From positions 1-62,516 of the forward strand of contig NZ_DATIND010000108.1 in the NCBI RefSeq assembly GCF_035474595.1: 62,516 nt of DNA. The letters run 5' to 3'. The translations under genes and the position numbers were made by a program. A model generated the notes under the pieces. That model was given only the letters and a program-made list of their open reading frames with translations, was not told the origin of the DNA and searched no databases. Source of the stretch: Longimicrobium sp. (GTDB lineage: Bacteria > Gemmatimonadota > Gemmatimonadetes > Longimicrobiales > Longimicrobiaceae). Below, piece after piece: positions 52,451-60,451 of the stretch; the stretch's first letter is position 1; each line of letters opens with the position of its first letter.

Positions 52451-54156
52451 TCTACATCTGCATTCCCGCGCTGAACGAGGCGCGCACCATCGGCGTGCTC
52501 CTCTGGAAGATCCGCCAGGTGATGGAGGAGTTCCCGCGCGACTACCACGTTCTGGTGCTGGACGACGGCTCGACCGACGACACGCGCGAGGTGCTGGAGC
52601 CGTACGCCCGCGTCCTTCCCGTGACCGTGCTGCGCAACGAGAAGACGCAGGGGTACGCGCCGGCGCTGGAGAAGCTGATCCGCGAGGCGGTGCGCCTGTC
52701 CACGCACCCCAAGCGCGACGGGCTGATCGTGATGCAGGCGGACTTCACCGAAAGCCCGGACGACATCCCGCAGCTGCTGAAGCGGCTGGAAGGCGGCGCG
52801 GACATCGTCGGCACGGCGGTGAAGGAGACGGAGGGCGAGCTGCCGCGGTCGCTGCGCTGGTCGCGGCGCGGGCTTCCCTGGCTGGTGTCGCGCTCGCCGC
52901 GCCCCAAGGAGATCCGCGACCCGCTCTCCGGCTTCCGCGCCTACCGCGTCTCGGTGCTGAAGCGCGCGCTGCAGGACCGCGACGGCAAGCCGCTGCTCAC
53001 GAAGCACGGCTGGGCGGCCAACGCCGAGCTGCTCCTCTGCGTCACGCCGCACGTGCGGCGGGCCGAGGACGCCGAGGTTTCGCTGCACTACACCCGCCGC
53101 GAGCGCCCCACGCGCTTTCGCCCGTGGAGCACGGCGCTGGAGCTGTGGGACTTCGCGCGGAAGGCGCCGCGCCGCCTGGCCGAGGCCCGCGCCGCCGCCG
53201 CGGCGTCCGACGCGAAGCAGCCGCCGCAGAAGCCGCCGCGCCCCGAGCCCGCCGCCGCCGACGCCACGCGCGTGCAGCCGCCGCGCCGCGAGCCCGCCCC
53301 CGAGGCGCCGCGCCAGCCCCGGCCGCAGCGCGCGCCCGAGTCCACCGCGCCCGCCGCGCCGTCCACCGAGCGCACCCGCCCGCCGCGCAAGCGCAACCGC
53401 GGCCGCAAGGACGGCGATCGCCAGCCGCAGGGCGATGCACAGCAGCCTCGCGCGCAGGGCGATGCCGAGCCGCAGCGCCAGCGTCCCCCCGCGGCCGAGG
53501 CGCCGGAGCCGCGCCGCCGCGAGCCATCTTCCGGCGACCCGCAGCGCAGCCCGTCTCCCGATGCGGAGCAGCCGTTCGCCGGAACGTTGGGGGATTCGGA
53601 GCCGCAGGGCGATGGATCGCCGGAGAGCGAGGGCCAGCCGCAGGGAGATGGGCCGCGGAAGCGCCGTTCCCGCTCCCGCCGCGGAAAGAAGCCCGCCGCG
53701 TCGATGGATGCGGATGCGTCGCCGGATGCGAGTGCGTCCGCGGCTGCGTCCCCTGCCGCCGAAGCCGCAGCGGGGACGGATCAGCCCGACGCGGCATTGC
53801 CCGGAGAGGCATCCGACGCCCCGCCGAAGCGCAAGCGTCCGCCGCGCCCCCGCCGCCCGCGCCGCAAGCCGCAGGGCGCGGAAGGCGGCGAATCCCCCGA
53901 ATCCGGCGGTGGAGAGAGCGGCCCCGGGGACGCGTCGCCGGCCGATTTCGACGCGGGCAGAAGCAGTGGTGGCGAATCGGGAGTGAGCGGCGGCGGCGCG
54001 CACCGCGTCGAGAGCGGTGCCGGCGATCGTGGCGAAGGCAGCTTCGACGCTGGCCCGAGCAGTAGCGGTGGCGGTCCGACGGGCGGGGATTCGCCTCCTC
54101 GGGCCACCGGCGGGAACGAGAGCGGGACGATGGGTGGAGGTGGGGACGAGGCTTGA
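52447..54156 (+). CDS. Glycosyltransferase family 2 with long disordered tail
   Basis: A 569-residue protein starting at a GTG that overlaps the acyltransferase stop (GTGA). Residues 1-about 240 are a GT2 domain: YICIPALNEARTIGVLLWKI, then VLVLDDGSTDD, then LIVMQADFTESPDDI and DPLSGFRAYRVSVLKRAL. Residues about 240-569 are low-complexity: first Ala/Pro/Arg/Glu, then Gln/Gly/Asp repeats of QGDG type, Lys/Arg clusters such as RKRRSRSRRGKK and KRKRPPRPRRPRRKPQ, and a Gly/Ser-rich end. No membrane helix is present. Most GT2 enzymes lack such a tail. The tail has normal codon bias, so it is translated and not a frame error. It might bind anionic lipid or nucleic acid. Confidence 0.85.
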   Translation: MIYICIPALNEARTIGVLLWKIRQVMEEFPRDYHVLVLDDGSTDDTREVLEPYARVLPVTVLRNEKTQGYAPALEKLIREAVRLSTHPKRDGLIVMQADFTESPDDIPQLLKRLEGGADIVGTAVKETEGELPRSLRWSRRGLPWLVSRSPRPKEIRDPLSGFRAYRVSVLKRALQDRDGKPLLTKHGWAANAELLLCVTPHVRRAEDAEVSLHYTRRERPTRFRPWSTALELWDFARKAPRRLAEARAAAAASDAKQPPQKPPRPEPAAADATRVQPPRREPAPEAPRQPRPQRAPESTAPAAPSTERTRPPRKRNRGRKDGDRQPQGDAQQPRAQGDAEPQRQRPPAAEAPEPRRREPSSGDPQRSPSPDAEQPFAGTLGDSEPQGDGSPESEGQPQGDGPRKRRSRSRRGKKPAASMDADASPDASASAAASPAAEAAAGTDQPDAALPGEASDAPPKRKRPPRPRRPRRKPQGAEGGESPESGGGESGPGDASPADFDAGRSSGGESGVSGGGAHRVESGAGDRGEGSFDAGPSSSGGGPTGGDSPPRATGGNESGTMGGGGDEA

Positions 54157-54182
54157 TGAGGTGACTTCAGTGGAGCAACGAG

Positions 54183-54953
54183 ATGACTTTCGTGCGTGGA
54201 CATAGATGGGTTTCCGCCGCCGCGGCCTTGGCTGCCGTGGTGGTGCTGGCCGGCGCGGGGCGCATGCAGGAAGGCGCGCGCGCCGCGCGCCTCCCCTTCG
54301 CCAGCGGCGAGCGCGCCGAGTACCAGGTGAAGCTGGGCGCGCTGAGCGTGGGCAGCGGGTACGTGGAGATCGCGGGGATGGAGACGATCGGCGGCGCGCA
54401 GACCTTCCACGCGCGGATGCGCGTGTCCGGCGGCGTGCCGCTGGCGCGCGTGGACGACCGCTACGAGTCGTGGATCGACGCGCAGGGGCTGTTCTCGCGG
54501 CGCTTCATCCAGGACGTGCACGAGGTGCGCTACCGCCGCAACCGCACGTACGACTTCGATCCGGCGCGCCGCACCTTCCGCCGCCCGGACAACGGCGAGA
54601 CCGGCACCATCCCCACCGACAAGCCGCTCGACGAGCTGTCGTTCATGTACTACGCGCGCACCCTGCCGCTGGAGGTGGGCGACACCTACACGCTCACCCG
54701 CTACTTCAAGGAAAGCGGCAACCCGGTGGTGCTGCGCGTGGTCCGCAAGGAGACGGTGACGGTGCCCGCCGGCCGCTTCCGCACGGTGGTGGTGCAGCCC
54801 ACCATCCGCACGTCGGGGATCTTCGGCGAGGGCGGCCGCGCGGAGATCTACTTCACCGACGACGAGCGCCGCATCCCCGTGCTCATCAAGAGCCGCGTGC
54901 CGGTGGTGGGGTCGCTGACGATGTCGATGCGCACCTACCGCGCGGGCTCCTGA
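54183..54953 (+). CDS. DUF3108 domain exported protein
   Basis: A 256-residue protein with a signal peptide (HRWVSAAAALAAVVVLAGAG). The mature part matches DUF3108, a beta-rich lipocalin-like family: LPFASGERAEYQVKLGALSV, GGVPLARVDDRYESWID, GLFSRRFIQDVHEVRYRRNR, the YDFDPARRTF turn, and LPLEVGDTYTLTRYFKESGN. The function of DUF3108 is unknown; members are periplasmic. It is 26 bp after the GT2 gene on the same strand and is likely in the same envelope operon. Confidence 0.85.
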   Translation: MTFVRGHRWVSAAAALAAVVVLAGAGRMQEGARAARLPFASGERAEYQVKLGALSVGSGYVEIAGMETIGGAQTFHARMRVSGGVPLARVDDRYESWIDAQGLFSRRFIQDVHEVRYRRNRTYDFDPARRTFRRPDNGETGTIPTDKPLDELSFMYYARTLPLEVGDTYTLTRYFKESGNPVVLRVVRKETVTVPAGRFRTVVVQPTIRTSGIFGEGGRAEIYFTDDERRIPVLIKSRVPVVGSLTMSMRTYRAGS

Positions 54954-54978
54954 TCCCCATCTCCCGAACCAATCCAAC

Positions 54979-55983
54979 GTGACCAGCGACGACCATCGCG
55001 CTGCGGGGTCCGCCTCCGGGAACGCTCCCGAGGCGGACCTTTCGCTTGTGCGCACCCTTCCCGTCTCCACGCGCCCCAACAAGGTGGTGGCCGAGCAGTT
55101 CGCCTCGCCGCCGCCCGCGGAGGCCGGCGACCGCACCTTCGCCGCGTTCCTGGACTCGCTCCCGCACGTGCTGCAGGCCGACGCCTTCGTGCAGGTGGTG
55201 GACGCCGTCGCGGCGGCCGTCCGCGCGCGGAAGGCGGTCGTATGGATGCTCGGCGGGCACGTGGTGAAGACCGGGCTGGCGCCGCTGCTGATCGACCTGA
55301 TGCGGCGCGGCGCGGCCACGCACCTGGCGTCCAACGGCTCGGCGGGGATCCACGACTACGAGATGGCGCGCTGGGGCGGAACCAGCGAGGACGTGGAGGC
55401 GGGGCTGGCGGACGGGTCGTTCGGCATGGCCGAGGAGACCGGGCGCGACATGAACGAGGCCTTCGTGCGGGGGATGCGGGAAGGCTGGGGGATGGGGGAA
55501 GCGCTCGCCCGCGACCTGAACGAGCGCAACGACCTGGCCTATCCCGAGCTGTCGCTGCTGATGCAGTCGTTCCGGCTGGGGGTGCCGTACACGCTGCACC
55601 CGGCGGTCGGCGCGGAGATCATCCACCAGCACCCCGCGGCCAGCGGCGCGGCCATCGGCGACACCGGCCACCGCGACTTCCGGCGCCTGGCCGCCGCGCT
55701 CCCCGCGCTGGACGAGGGCGGCGTGGTGATCAACCTGGGCAGCGCGGTGGTGATGCCGGAGGTGTTCCTGAAGGCGCTGACCGTCGCGCGCAACCTGAAC
55801 GGCGGGCGGCCGCGCGGGTTCGTGGCCGCGGACTTCGACATGCAGCGCCACTACCGCCCGCGCGTGAACGTGGTCGAGCGTCCCACCCGCTCGGGCGGCG
55901 GCCGCGGCTTCCACATCACCGGCCACCACGAGCTGATGCTGCCGCTGCTCGCCTGGGCCATCGCGGAGCGGCTGGGCGAGTAG
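54979..55983 (+). CDS. Conserved Rossmann-like protein, function unassigned
   Basis: A 334-residue cytoplasmic protein starting at GTG, 25 bp after the DUF3108 gene. Strongly patterned segments are AVVWMLGGHVVKTGLAPLLI, then MRRGAATHLASNGSAGIHDY, EDVEAGLADGSFGMAEETGR, and HPAASGAAIGDTGHRDFRRL. It ends RGFHITGHHELMLPLLAWAI. The N-terminal part loosely recalls deoxyhypusine synthase-like NAD-binding proteins, but the catalytic lysine region of that family is not evident. I do not assign a reaction. The His-rich C-terminus may bind metal. It closes the run of genes that begins at 50126. Confidence 0.75.
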   Translation: MTSDDHRAAGSASGNAPEADLSLVRTLPVSTRPNKVVAEQFASPPPAEAGDRTFAAFLDSLPHVLQADAFVQVVDAVAAAVRARKAVVWMLGGHVVKTGLAPLLIDLMRRGAATHLASNGSAGIHDYEMARWGGTSEDVEAGLADGSFGMAEETGRDMNEAFVRGMREGWGMGEALARDLNERNDLAYPELSLLMQSFRLGVPYTLHPAVGAEIIHQHPAASGAAIGDTGHRDFRRLAAALPALDEGGVVINLGSAVVMPEVFLKALTVARNLNGGRPRGFVAADFDMQRHYRPRVNVVERPTRSGGGRGFHITGHHELMLPLLAWAIAERLGE

Positions 55984-56003
55984 TCGGCGCGTCGACAGCA
56001 GGC

Positions 56004-56060
56004 CTCACGCGGCGACGCGGAGGCGCGGAGAACTCCTCCGTGCCTGCGCGTCTTCTCGTG
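56004..56060. repeat. CTCCGCG palindromic repeat, second copy
   Basis: CACGCGGCGACGCGGAGGCG followed by CTCCTCCGTGCCTGCGCGTC resembles the palindrome at 40933-41000. It lies between two converging genes and may serve as a terminator. Confidence 0.5.
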
Positions 56061-56081
56061 AAGCGCGTTCGGTTGAAGCGG

Positions 56082-56473
56082 CTACTCCTCGGGCGGGCCG
56101 AAGAACGCGCGGCAGCGTTCGCGCAGCGCGTGTACGGTGAACGGCGAGCGATACAGTCCCGCGCGGATTCGCTCGACCAGGGCGGCATCCATCTCCGCGC
56201 GCTGGATCGCCTGCCGCTGGCGGATGGCGATCTCGAGCCGCGCGACCGTGGTGATGCGCGCGTCGGAGTAGTAGACGCAGGTGGGGTGCTGGACGAACGG
56301 GTGATCGCCCGCGTGGAGGACACCGTGTCGTCGGAGTGCGCGCGGGAGGTGCTCAGGCTGGCGATGACCACCTCGGCCGGATCGCCCACCGGATCGCACA
56401 GGACGACCCAGAGATGCGGCGTCGACCCCGTCGCGCGTGTCAGGATGAAGGTGTTGCCCGCGGAGACCGGCAC
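56082..56473 (-). pseudogene. Frameshifted putative toxin partner of Panacea antitoxin
   Basis: Two minus-strand frames together make one protein of about 130 residues. The N-terminal frame starts MPVSAGNTFILTRATGSTPH and reads LWVVLCDPVGDPAEVVIASL. The second frame continues DHPFVQHPTCVYYSDARITT and ends CRAFFGPPEE at 56082. The shift lies near 56320: ACGGTGTCC would restore the frame with one more G. The start lies 3 bp after the stop of the Panacea-domain gene, the usual arrangement of antitoxin then toxin. The conserved start, middle and end suggest recent inactivation or a sequencing error. The toxin family is not recognised. Confidence 0.6.
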
Positions 56474-56476
56474 GGA

Positions 56477-57025
56477 CTAGAAGATCGCGTCGGCGAGCGC
56501 CGACTCCTCCAGGTCCGCTTCCACCTGCGCGATCTCGTCGTCCGAAAGGCCGCCGTAGCGCAGGATGTCGCGATGCTCGATCCGCATGGACGATCCCTGC
56601 GGGTCCGTCCACTCCGGGAGCGTGTGGGTGAAGTCACGGAGCTGCCAGCGCGTCATCCCGCCGTACGTCCCGAAGATCTCGGCGATCAGCGCCTCTTCCG
56701 CCGGTGAAAGCTGGTCGGCGGGCGTGGCGGCAGCGTCACGAAGGCGGACCTCGTGGTTGCTCTTCGGCGCGATGAAGCGGCCCCAGTAGGTGCGGCCGCC
56801 GGCTTCCTCGGAGTTGATCAGGTCCAGCGTGTAGCTCAGCACCGGGCCGTGCGGCATGGAGTAGTACCAGTCGTACGTCACCGGCCGCCCCCAGCGCAGC
56901 AGCGCCTCGCGGTCCAGCAGGTACAGCAGCTTGATGAGCTTCAGATGGCTCATCGCTCCGCCCCGCAGATGGAGCAGCCGCGCCGCCGCCTGGGTCGTCT
57001 TGTCCTCGCGAAATCGTGTGCGCAC
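56477..57025 (-). CDS. Panacea/SocA-domain antitoxin
   Basis: A 182-residue protein of the DUF4065 (Panacea, SocA-like) group. The GTG at 57025 is preferred because GGGAGG lies 6 bases upstream; a longer ORF from 57118 lacks a ribosome site. Family marks are KTTQAAARLLHLRGGAMSHL, KLIKLLYLLDREALLRWGRP, the YDWYYSMPHGPVLSYTLDLI helix and EEALIAEIFGTYGGMTRWQL. Panacea domains are known as versatile antitoxins that neutralise unrelated toxins encoded beside them. The neighbour at 56082 is in the expected place but frameshifted. Confidence 0.85.
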   Translation of the reverse strand: MRTRFREDKTTQAAARLLHLRGGAMSHLKLIKLLYLLDREALLRWGRPVTYDWYYSMPHGPVLSYTLDLINSEEAGGRTYWGRFIAPKSNHEVRLRDAAATPADQLSPAEEALIAEIFGTYGGMTRWQLRDFTHTLPEWTDPQGSSMRIEHRDILRYGGLSDDEIAQVEADLEESALADAIF

Positions 57026-57129
57026 TGGGGTTCCTCCCGTTGCATCTACAACCCGCACCGGCGCGCGACGTTCCGGCATCGAACGAATTCTGGCGTAGAA
57101 AACGTCCAGATGCAACACTCAGTGCGCAC

Positions 57130-58053
57130 TCATCCGCGCTCCAGCGCTTTCCGATCCCACTTCGCCAGCTCCGCCGCCGCCTCGTACGTCGATTCCAGGA
57201 AGGCGTGGAGGGTGGCGTCGGGGTCCGCGGCGGTGCGGACGGCATCGTAGGGGAGGATGAACTCGCCGAAGTCGGGGGACCACGAGGCGGCGGCGGGGCG
57301 CACCGGGTAGCCGGCGAACCCGTCGGGGCCGGGGTAGGCGTAGGCGTAGAAGATGGCCTCGCGCATCGGCCCGCCGCCGGGCCAGAACCCCGCGCTGCTC
57401 ACCTCGTGCGAGTACGCCTCGCGCGTGACCGCGTCGGCCACGTTCGGCGCGCCGGGGTGCGGCGGCGCGGTGCGGCCGCTGAAGCGCGTGACCGCCAGGT
57501 CGAAGCTTCCCCAGAAGAAGTGCACGGGGCTGCACTTGCCCAGGAAGGCGCCGCGGAACTCCGTCATCACCCGCGTGCTCTGCGCCAGCACCCGCCAGAA
57601 CCGGTGCGCGTACTCCGGATCGTACGCGGCGTGCACGGTGTCGTCCGGGAAGGGGATGGGATCGGGGAGCTCCACCGGCACCGGCCAGATGCGCACCCCG
57701 ATCCCCAGCTCGCGCAGGCGCGCCATCACCCCCGCGTGGAAGTCCGCCACCGTCATCGGCTCCAGCCGCATCGTGCGGCTCTGCCCGTCGCTGCAGGAGA
57801 TGACGAGCTGGGGAGCGATGAAGTCGAAGTCGATCTGGAACGCACCCGCGCCGTATGGAATGGCCGACGTCGTCAGCCCGCGCGCGGAGACGTACAGCGG
57901 CACATGCCACCAGTGGTTCACCCACGGCGACAGCGCCATCCGCACCTTGCCCACGACCTGCGTCCACAGGTGCAGCGTGTCGCGCGTGGGCTCCCACGCG
58001 TCCAGCTCCAGCGCGGGCCACGCGGCCGCGGCGCGCGATTCGGCGATCGTCAT
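57130..58053 (-). CDS. DUF5996 family protein
   Basis: A 307-residue protein from ATG at 58053. It matches DUF5996: WPALELDAWEPTRDTLHLWT, GKVRMALSPWVNHWWHVPLY, SARGLTTSAIPYG, SPVHFFWGSFDLAVTRFSGR, and GFWPGGGPMREAIFYAYAYP. The family is widespread and conserved across the whole length, but has no known function. The run of conserved aromatic and His/Asp residues suggests an enzyme. It is 104 bp upstream of the Panacea gene on the same strand. Confidence 0.9.
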   Translation of the reverse strand: MTIAESRAAAAWPALELDAWEPTRDTLHLWTQVVGKVRMALSPWVNHWWHVPLYVSARGLTTSAIPYGAGAFQIDFDFIAPQLVISCSDGQSRTMRLEPMTVADFHAGVMARLRELGIGVRIWPVPVELPDPIPFPDDTVHAAYDPEYAHRFWRVLAQSTRVMTEFRGAFLGKCSPVHFFWGSFDLAVTRFSGRTAPPHPGAPNVADAVTREAYSHEVSSAGFWPGGGPMREAIFYAYAYPGPDGFAGYPVRPAAASWSPDFGEFILPYDAVRTAADPDATLHAFLESTYEAAAELAKWDRKALERG

Positions 58054-58139
58054 CGGAAGGCGTCTCCGGCGAGGGGTGAGGAGGGGGAGAGGGGGAGACG
58101 GGAGATGCATCGCCCCCGCGCCGCACGACACGGGCCGCG

Positions 58140-58925
58140 CTACCGCGACGCCAGGACCTCGCGCAGGAAGGCGACGACTTCGCGGTTGAAGTCCTCGGGC
58201 GCGTCGAAGACCACGGCGTGCGCGCCGCGCTCCAGCTCGATGCATCGCCCGCCGGGGAGCGCCTCGGCCAGTTCCCGCGCGAAGCCGCGCCGCACGACGG
58301 GATCGTGCTTGCCGAGGATGACGATCCCCGGCGCCTTCGCCCGCCGCGCCGCGCCCAGGGTGTCGTGGCCGCCCGCCGAGGCCCACGTCCGCAGCCAGCG
58401 CGGGATGCCGGCGCGGAAGTACGGCTCGCCCACGGCGGGAACCAGGCCCACGGGCTCGAACACCGCGTCGGTGACGAACCCCAGCGCCTGCCGCGTCCGC
58501 CGCAGCGGCGCCGGGTCCCCCGTCGGCGCGGCCAGCACCAGGGCGGCCACGCGCTCCGGCTCGTCCGCGGCCAGCTGCAGCATGGCCTGCGCGCTCACCG
58601 AGTGGCCCACGTACGCCGCCGGCCCCAGCGCGAGCGCGTCCGCGAAGCGCGCCGTCCACGCCGCCTGCGCCTCGACGGGGAGATACGCGGGGCCCTCCGT
58701 CTTCCCGAAGCCCGGGAGGTCCGGCGCGAGCACGCGGAAGCCCTCGACGGCCAGCGGCGGCCCGTTCTTCCACCAGAAATCCGCCGACAATCCCAGGCCG
58801 TGGACGAGCACGACCGGCGGCCCCTCGCCCGCCTCGCGGTAGCGCACGTCGTACTCGCCCACGCGCACCCACCGCTCGCGCGACCACGCGACGGCCGCAT
58901 CCCCCGGCGTCACTGCATCTCCCAC
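58140..58925 (-). CDS. Alpha/beta hydrolase
   Basis: A 261-residue cytoplasmic hydrolase. The oxyanion-hole HG is VVLVHGLGLSADFWW. The nucleophile elbow GHSVSAQAM carries the catalytic Ser. The acid is probably Asp in ILGKHDPVV, and the His is in GAHAVVFDAPEDF. All four elements are present, so it is expected to be active. Esterase, lactonase or haloalkane dehalogenase activity cannot be told apart. It lies 86 bp upstream of the DUF5996 gene and may be in its operon. Confidence 0.88.
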   Translation of the reverse strand: MGDAVTPGDAAVAWSRERWVRVGEYDVRYREAGEGPPVVLVHGLGLSADFWWKNGPPLAVEGFRVLAPDLPGFGKTEGPAYLPVEAQAAWTARFADALALGPAAYVGHSVSAQAMLQLAADEPERVAALVLAAPTGDPAPLRRTRQALGFVTDAVFEPVGLVPAVGEPYFRAGIPRWLRTWASAGGHDTLGAARRAKAPGIVILGKHDPVVRRGFARELAEALPGGRCIELERGAHAVVFDAPEDFNREVVAFLREVLASR

Positions 58926-58934
58926 GAACCGCGG

Positions 58935-59025
58935 AAGAAAATCTCACGCGGAGGAAACGGAGGAAACGGAGGGAACGGAGGAAAGGCGCCGCACGCGATG
59001 AGCTCCTCCGTTCCCTCCGTGTGAG
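58935..59025. repeat. GGAGGAAAC tandem and palindromic repeat
   Basis: ATCTCACGCGGAGGAAACGG is followed by 9-bp GGAGGAAAC units and, after a spacer, the pairing arm CTCCGTTCCCTCCGTGTGAG. The outer TCTCACGCGGAGG/CTCCGTGTGAGA arms can form a hairpin between the two hydrolase genes. It is related to 40933 and 56004. Confidence 0.6.
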
Positions 59026-59040
59026 ATCCGCGGTCCGGGA

Positions 59041-59874
59041 TCATTCGCCCACCTCGCCGCCGTCGAGGAAACTCAGCAGGGCGGCGTTGAATTCGTCCGG
59101 GCGGTCGACCATCACGTTGTGGTAGGCGTTGGGGATGACGAGAAGGCGCGAGCCGGCGATCCCGGCGCGCAGCTCGCGGGCGGCCTCGAGCGGCACCAGG
59201 CCATCCTTCTCGCCCCACAGGATCAGCGTGGGCGCGGAGATGCGCGGCAGCAGCGGCCGCACGTCGTCGCGCAGGATGTGGCGCAGCCCGCGGAGCACCG
59301 TAACAGGACCGGCCACCAGCGCGTCTCTCCAGATGACGGGAAGGAAGCGCGGATCGCCCCAGCGGCGCGGCGGCCCGGCCTCGAAGGCCAGCCGCAGCAG
59401 GTTGCGCGGCGTCCGCGCCCGCGGGACCCCCGCCGCGTCCACCAGCACCAGCCGGCGGACCCGCTCGGGATACCGCGCCGCCACGTGGATGGCCAGGTGC
59501 CCGCCCATCGAGTGGCCGACCAGGTGGACGGGATCGGCCGAGATGGAGGCGATCCACTCCGCCAGCACGGCGGCCAGCGCGGGAACGTCGGGAAGCGGCC
59601 CGCGCAGGCGGCTGCGCCCGAAGCCGATGACGTCGGGGACGGCCACCCGCCGTGCTACCGCCAGGGCGGGGATGTTGCGTTGCCACCACCGCGCCGACCC
59701 GCTGAGCCCGTGCAGCAGCACCACGGTCTCGGCCCCGGCGCCGGCCTCCACGCAGTGGATGCGGTAGGCGCCCACGTCGCGCCATCCGGCGCGGTAGCCG
59801 GGCGCCACCCACCAGGCGGGGCCGGAGAGGCGGCGCGGACGCGCGGGAGCGGCGGGCGGGCGGCGCGGTTGCAT
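59041..59874 (-). CDS. Alpha/beta hydrolase
   Basis: A 277-residue hydrolase. The oxyanion-hole segment is VVLLHGLSGSARWW, the nucleophile elbow is LVGHSMGGHLAIH, the acid is Asp in LWGEKDGLVPLEAA, and the catalytic His is in AYHNVMVDRPDEFNAAL. The first 25 residues are Pro/Arg-rich. It is a paralogue in fold only of the 58140 hydrolase, with low identity. The DVIGFGRS segment is typical of epoxide hydrolase or 2-hydroxymuconate hydrolase-like members. The substrate is unknown. Confidence 0.88.
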   Translation of the reverse strand: MQPRRPPAAPARPRRLSGPAWWVAPGYRAGWRDVGAYRIHCVEAGAGAETVVLLHGLSGSARWWQRNIPALAVARRVAVPDVIGFGRSRLRGPLPDVPALAAVLAEWIASISADPVHLVGHSMGGHLAIHVAARYPERVRRLVLVDAAGVPRARTPRNLLRLAFEAGPPRRWGDPRFLPVIWRDALVAGPVTVLRGLRHILRDDVRPLLPRISAPTLILWGEKDGLVPLEAARELRAGIAGSRLLVIPNAYHNVMVDRPDEFNAALLSFLDGGEVGE

Positions 59875-60047
59875 CCCCCCAAAGTACCCGCTCCGGCGGG
59901 CGGCGGCACCCCCGCGGCGGCGGGGAAACGGACGCCGGGGGCGCGGTTTCGCGGAAAGGGCGAAAGTGTTAGATTTGACGGCACACGAATGCCGTCACCG
60001 TACCCTCTGCGCGAGGGTTGATTCTTTACGAGGATGAGGAGGCAGGT

Positions 60048-60329
60048 TTGAGCCGTAACCGAGAGCGCGACAGAGACAGGAAGCCAAGCCGCCCGACCGC
60101 CCTGGACGAGGCGCGCAACGAGCTGTTCTCGCACATCCACCGCTGCGGCGTGCTGCAGGCCACGGAAGAGCAGCAGGTGGAGTGGATGAAGGATACCGTG
60201 GAGTTCCTCGGCGAGCGGTACCCGGCGCTGAAGGAGAAGGAATTGAAGGAGCTGGAGGGCATCGGCCTGCGGTTCTGCCGGCCGGTGATCGCGAACGCTC
60301 CCGCGCGCGAGCCGGCCGAAGCGGCCTGA
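60048..60329 (+). CDS. Small conserved-looking hypothetical protein
   Basis: A 93-residue protein. A TTG start at 60048 is chosen because GAGGAGG lies 5 bases upstream; the in-frame TTG at 60018 is the longer alternative. The N-terminus is Arg-rich (LSRNRERDRDRKPSRP). The rest is helical: LDEARNELFSHIHRCGVLQA, EEQQVEWMKDTVEFLGERYP, LKEKELKELEGIGLRFCRPV. I recognise no family. It is followed 122 bp later by the CNNM gene on the same strand. Confidence 0.6.
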   Translation: MSRNRERDRDRKPSRPTALDEARNELFSHIHRCGVLQATEEQQVEWMKDTVEFLGERYPALKEKELKELEGIGLRFCRPVIANAPAREPAEAA

Positions 60330-60451
60330 GCCCCGCGCGACCACGCGGCGGCGCGGCAGCGGGGTGCTGAGTTCAGCCCCCGCCAGCGCGCGGCGCCGCG
60401 TGCCTGCGGAGCCCCGGTTCGCGGGGCTCCGGGTCACCCCCCAGACATCCG

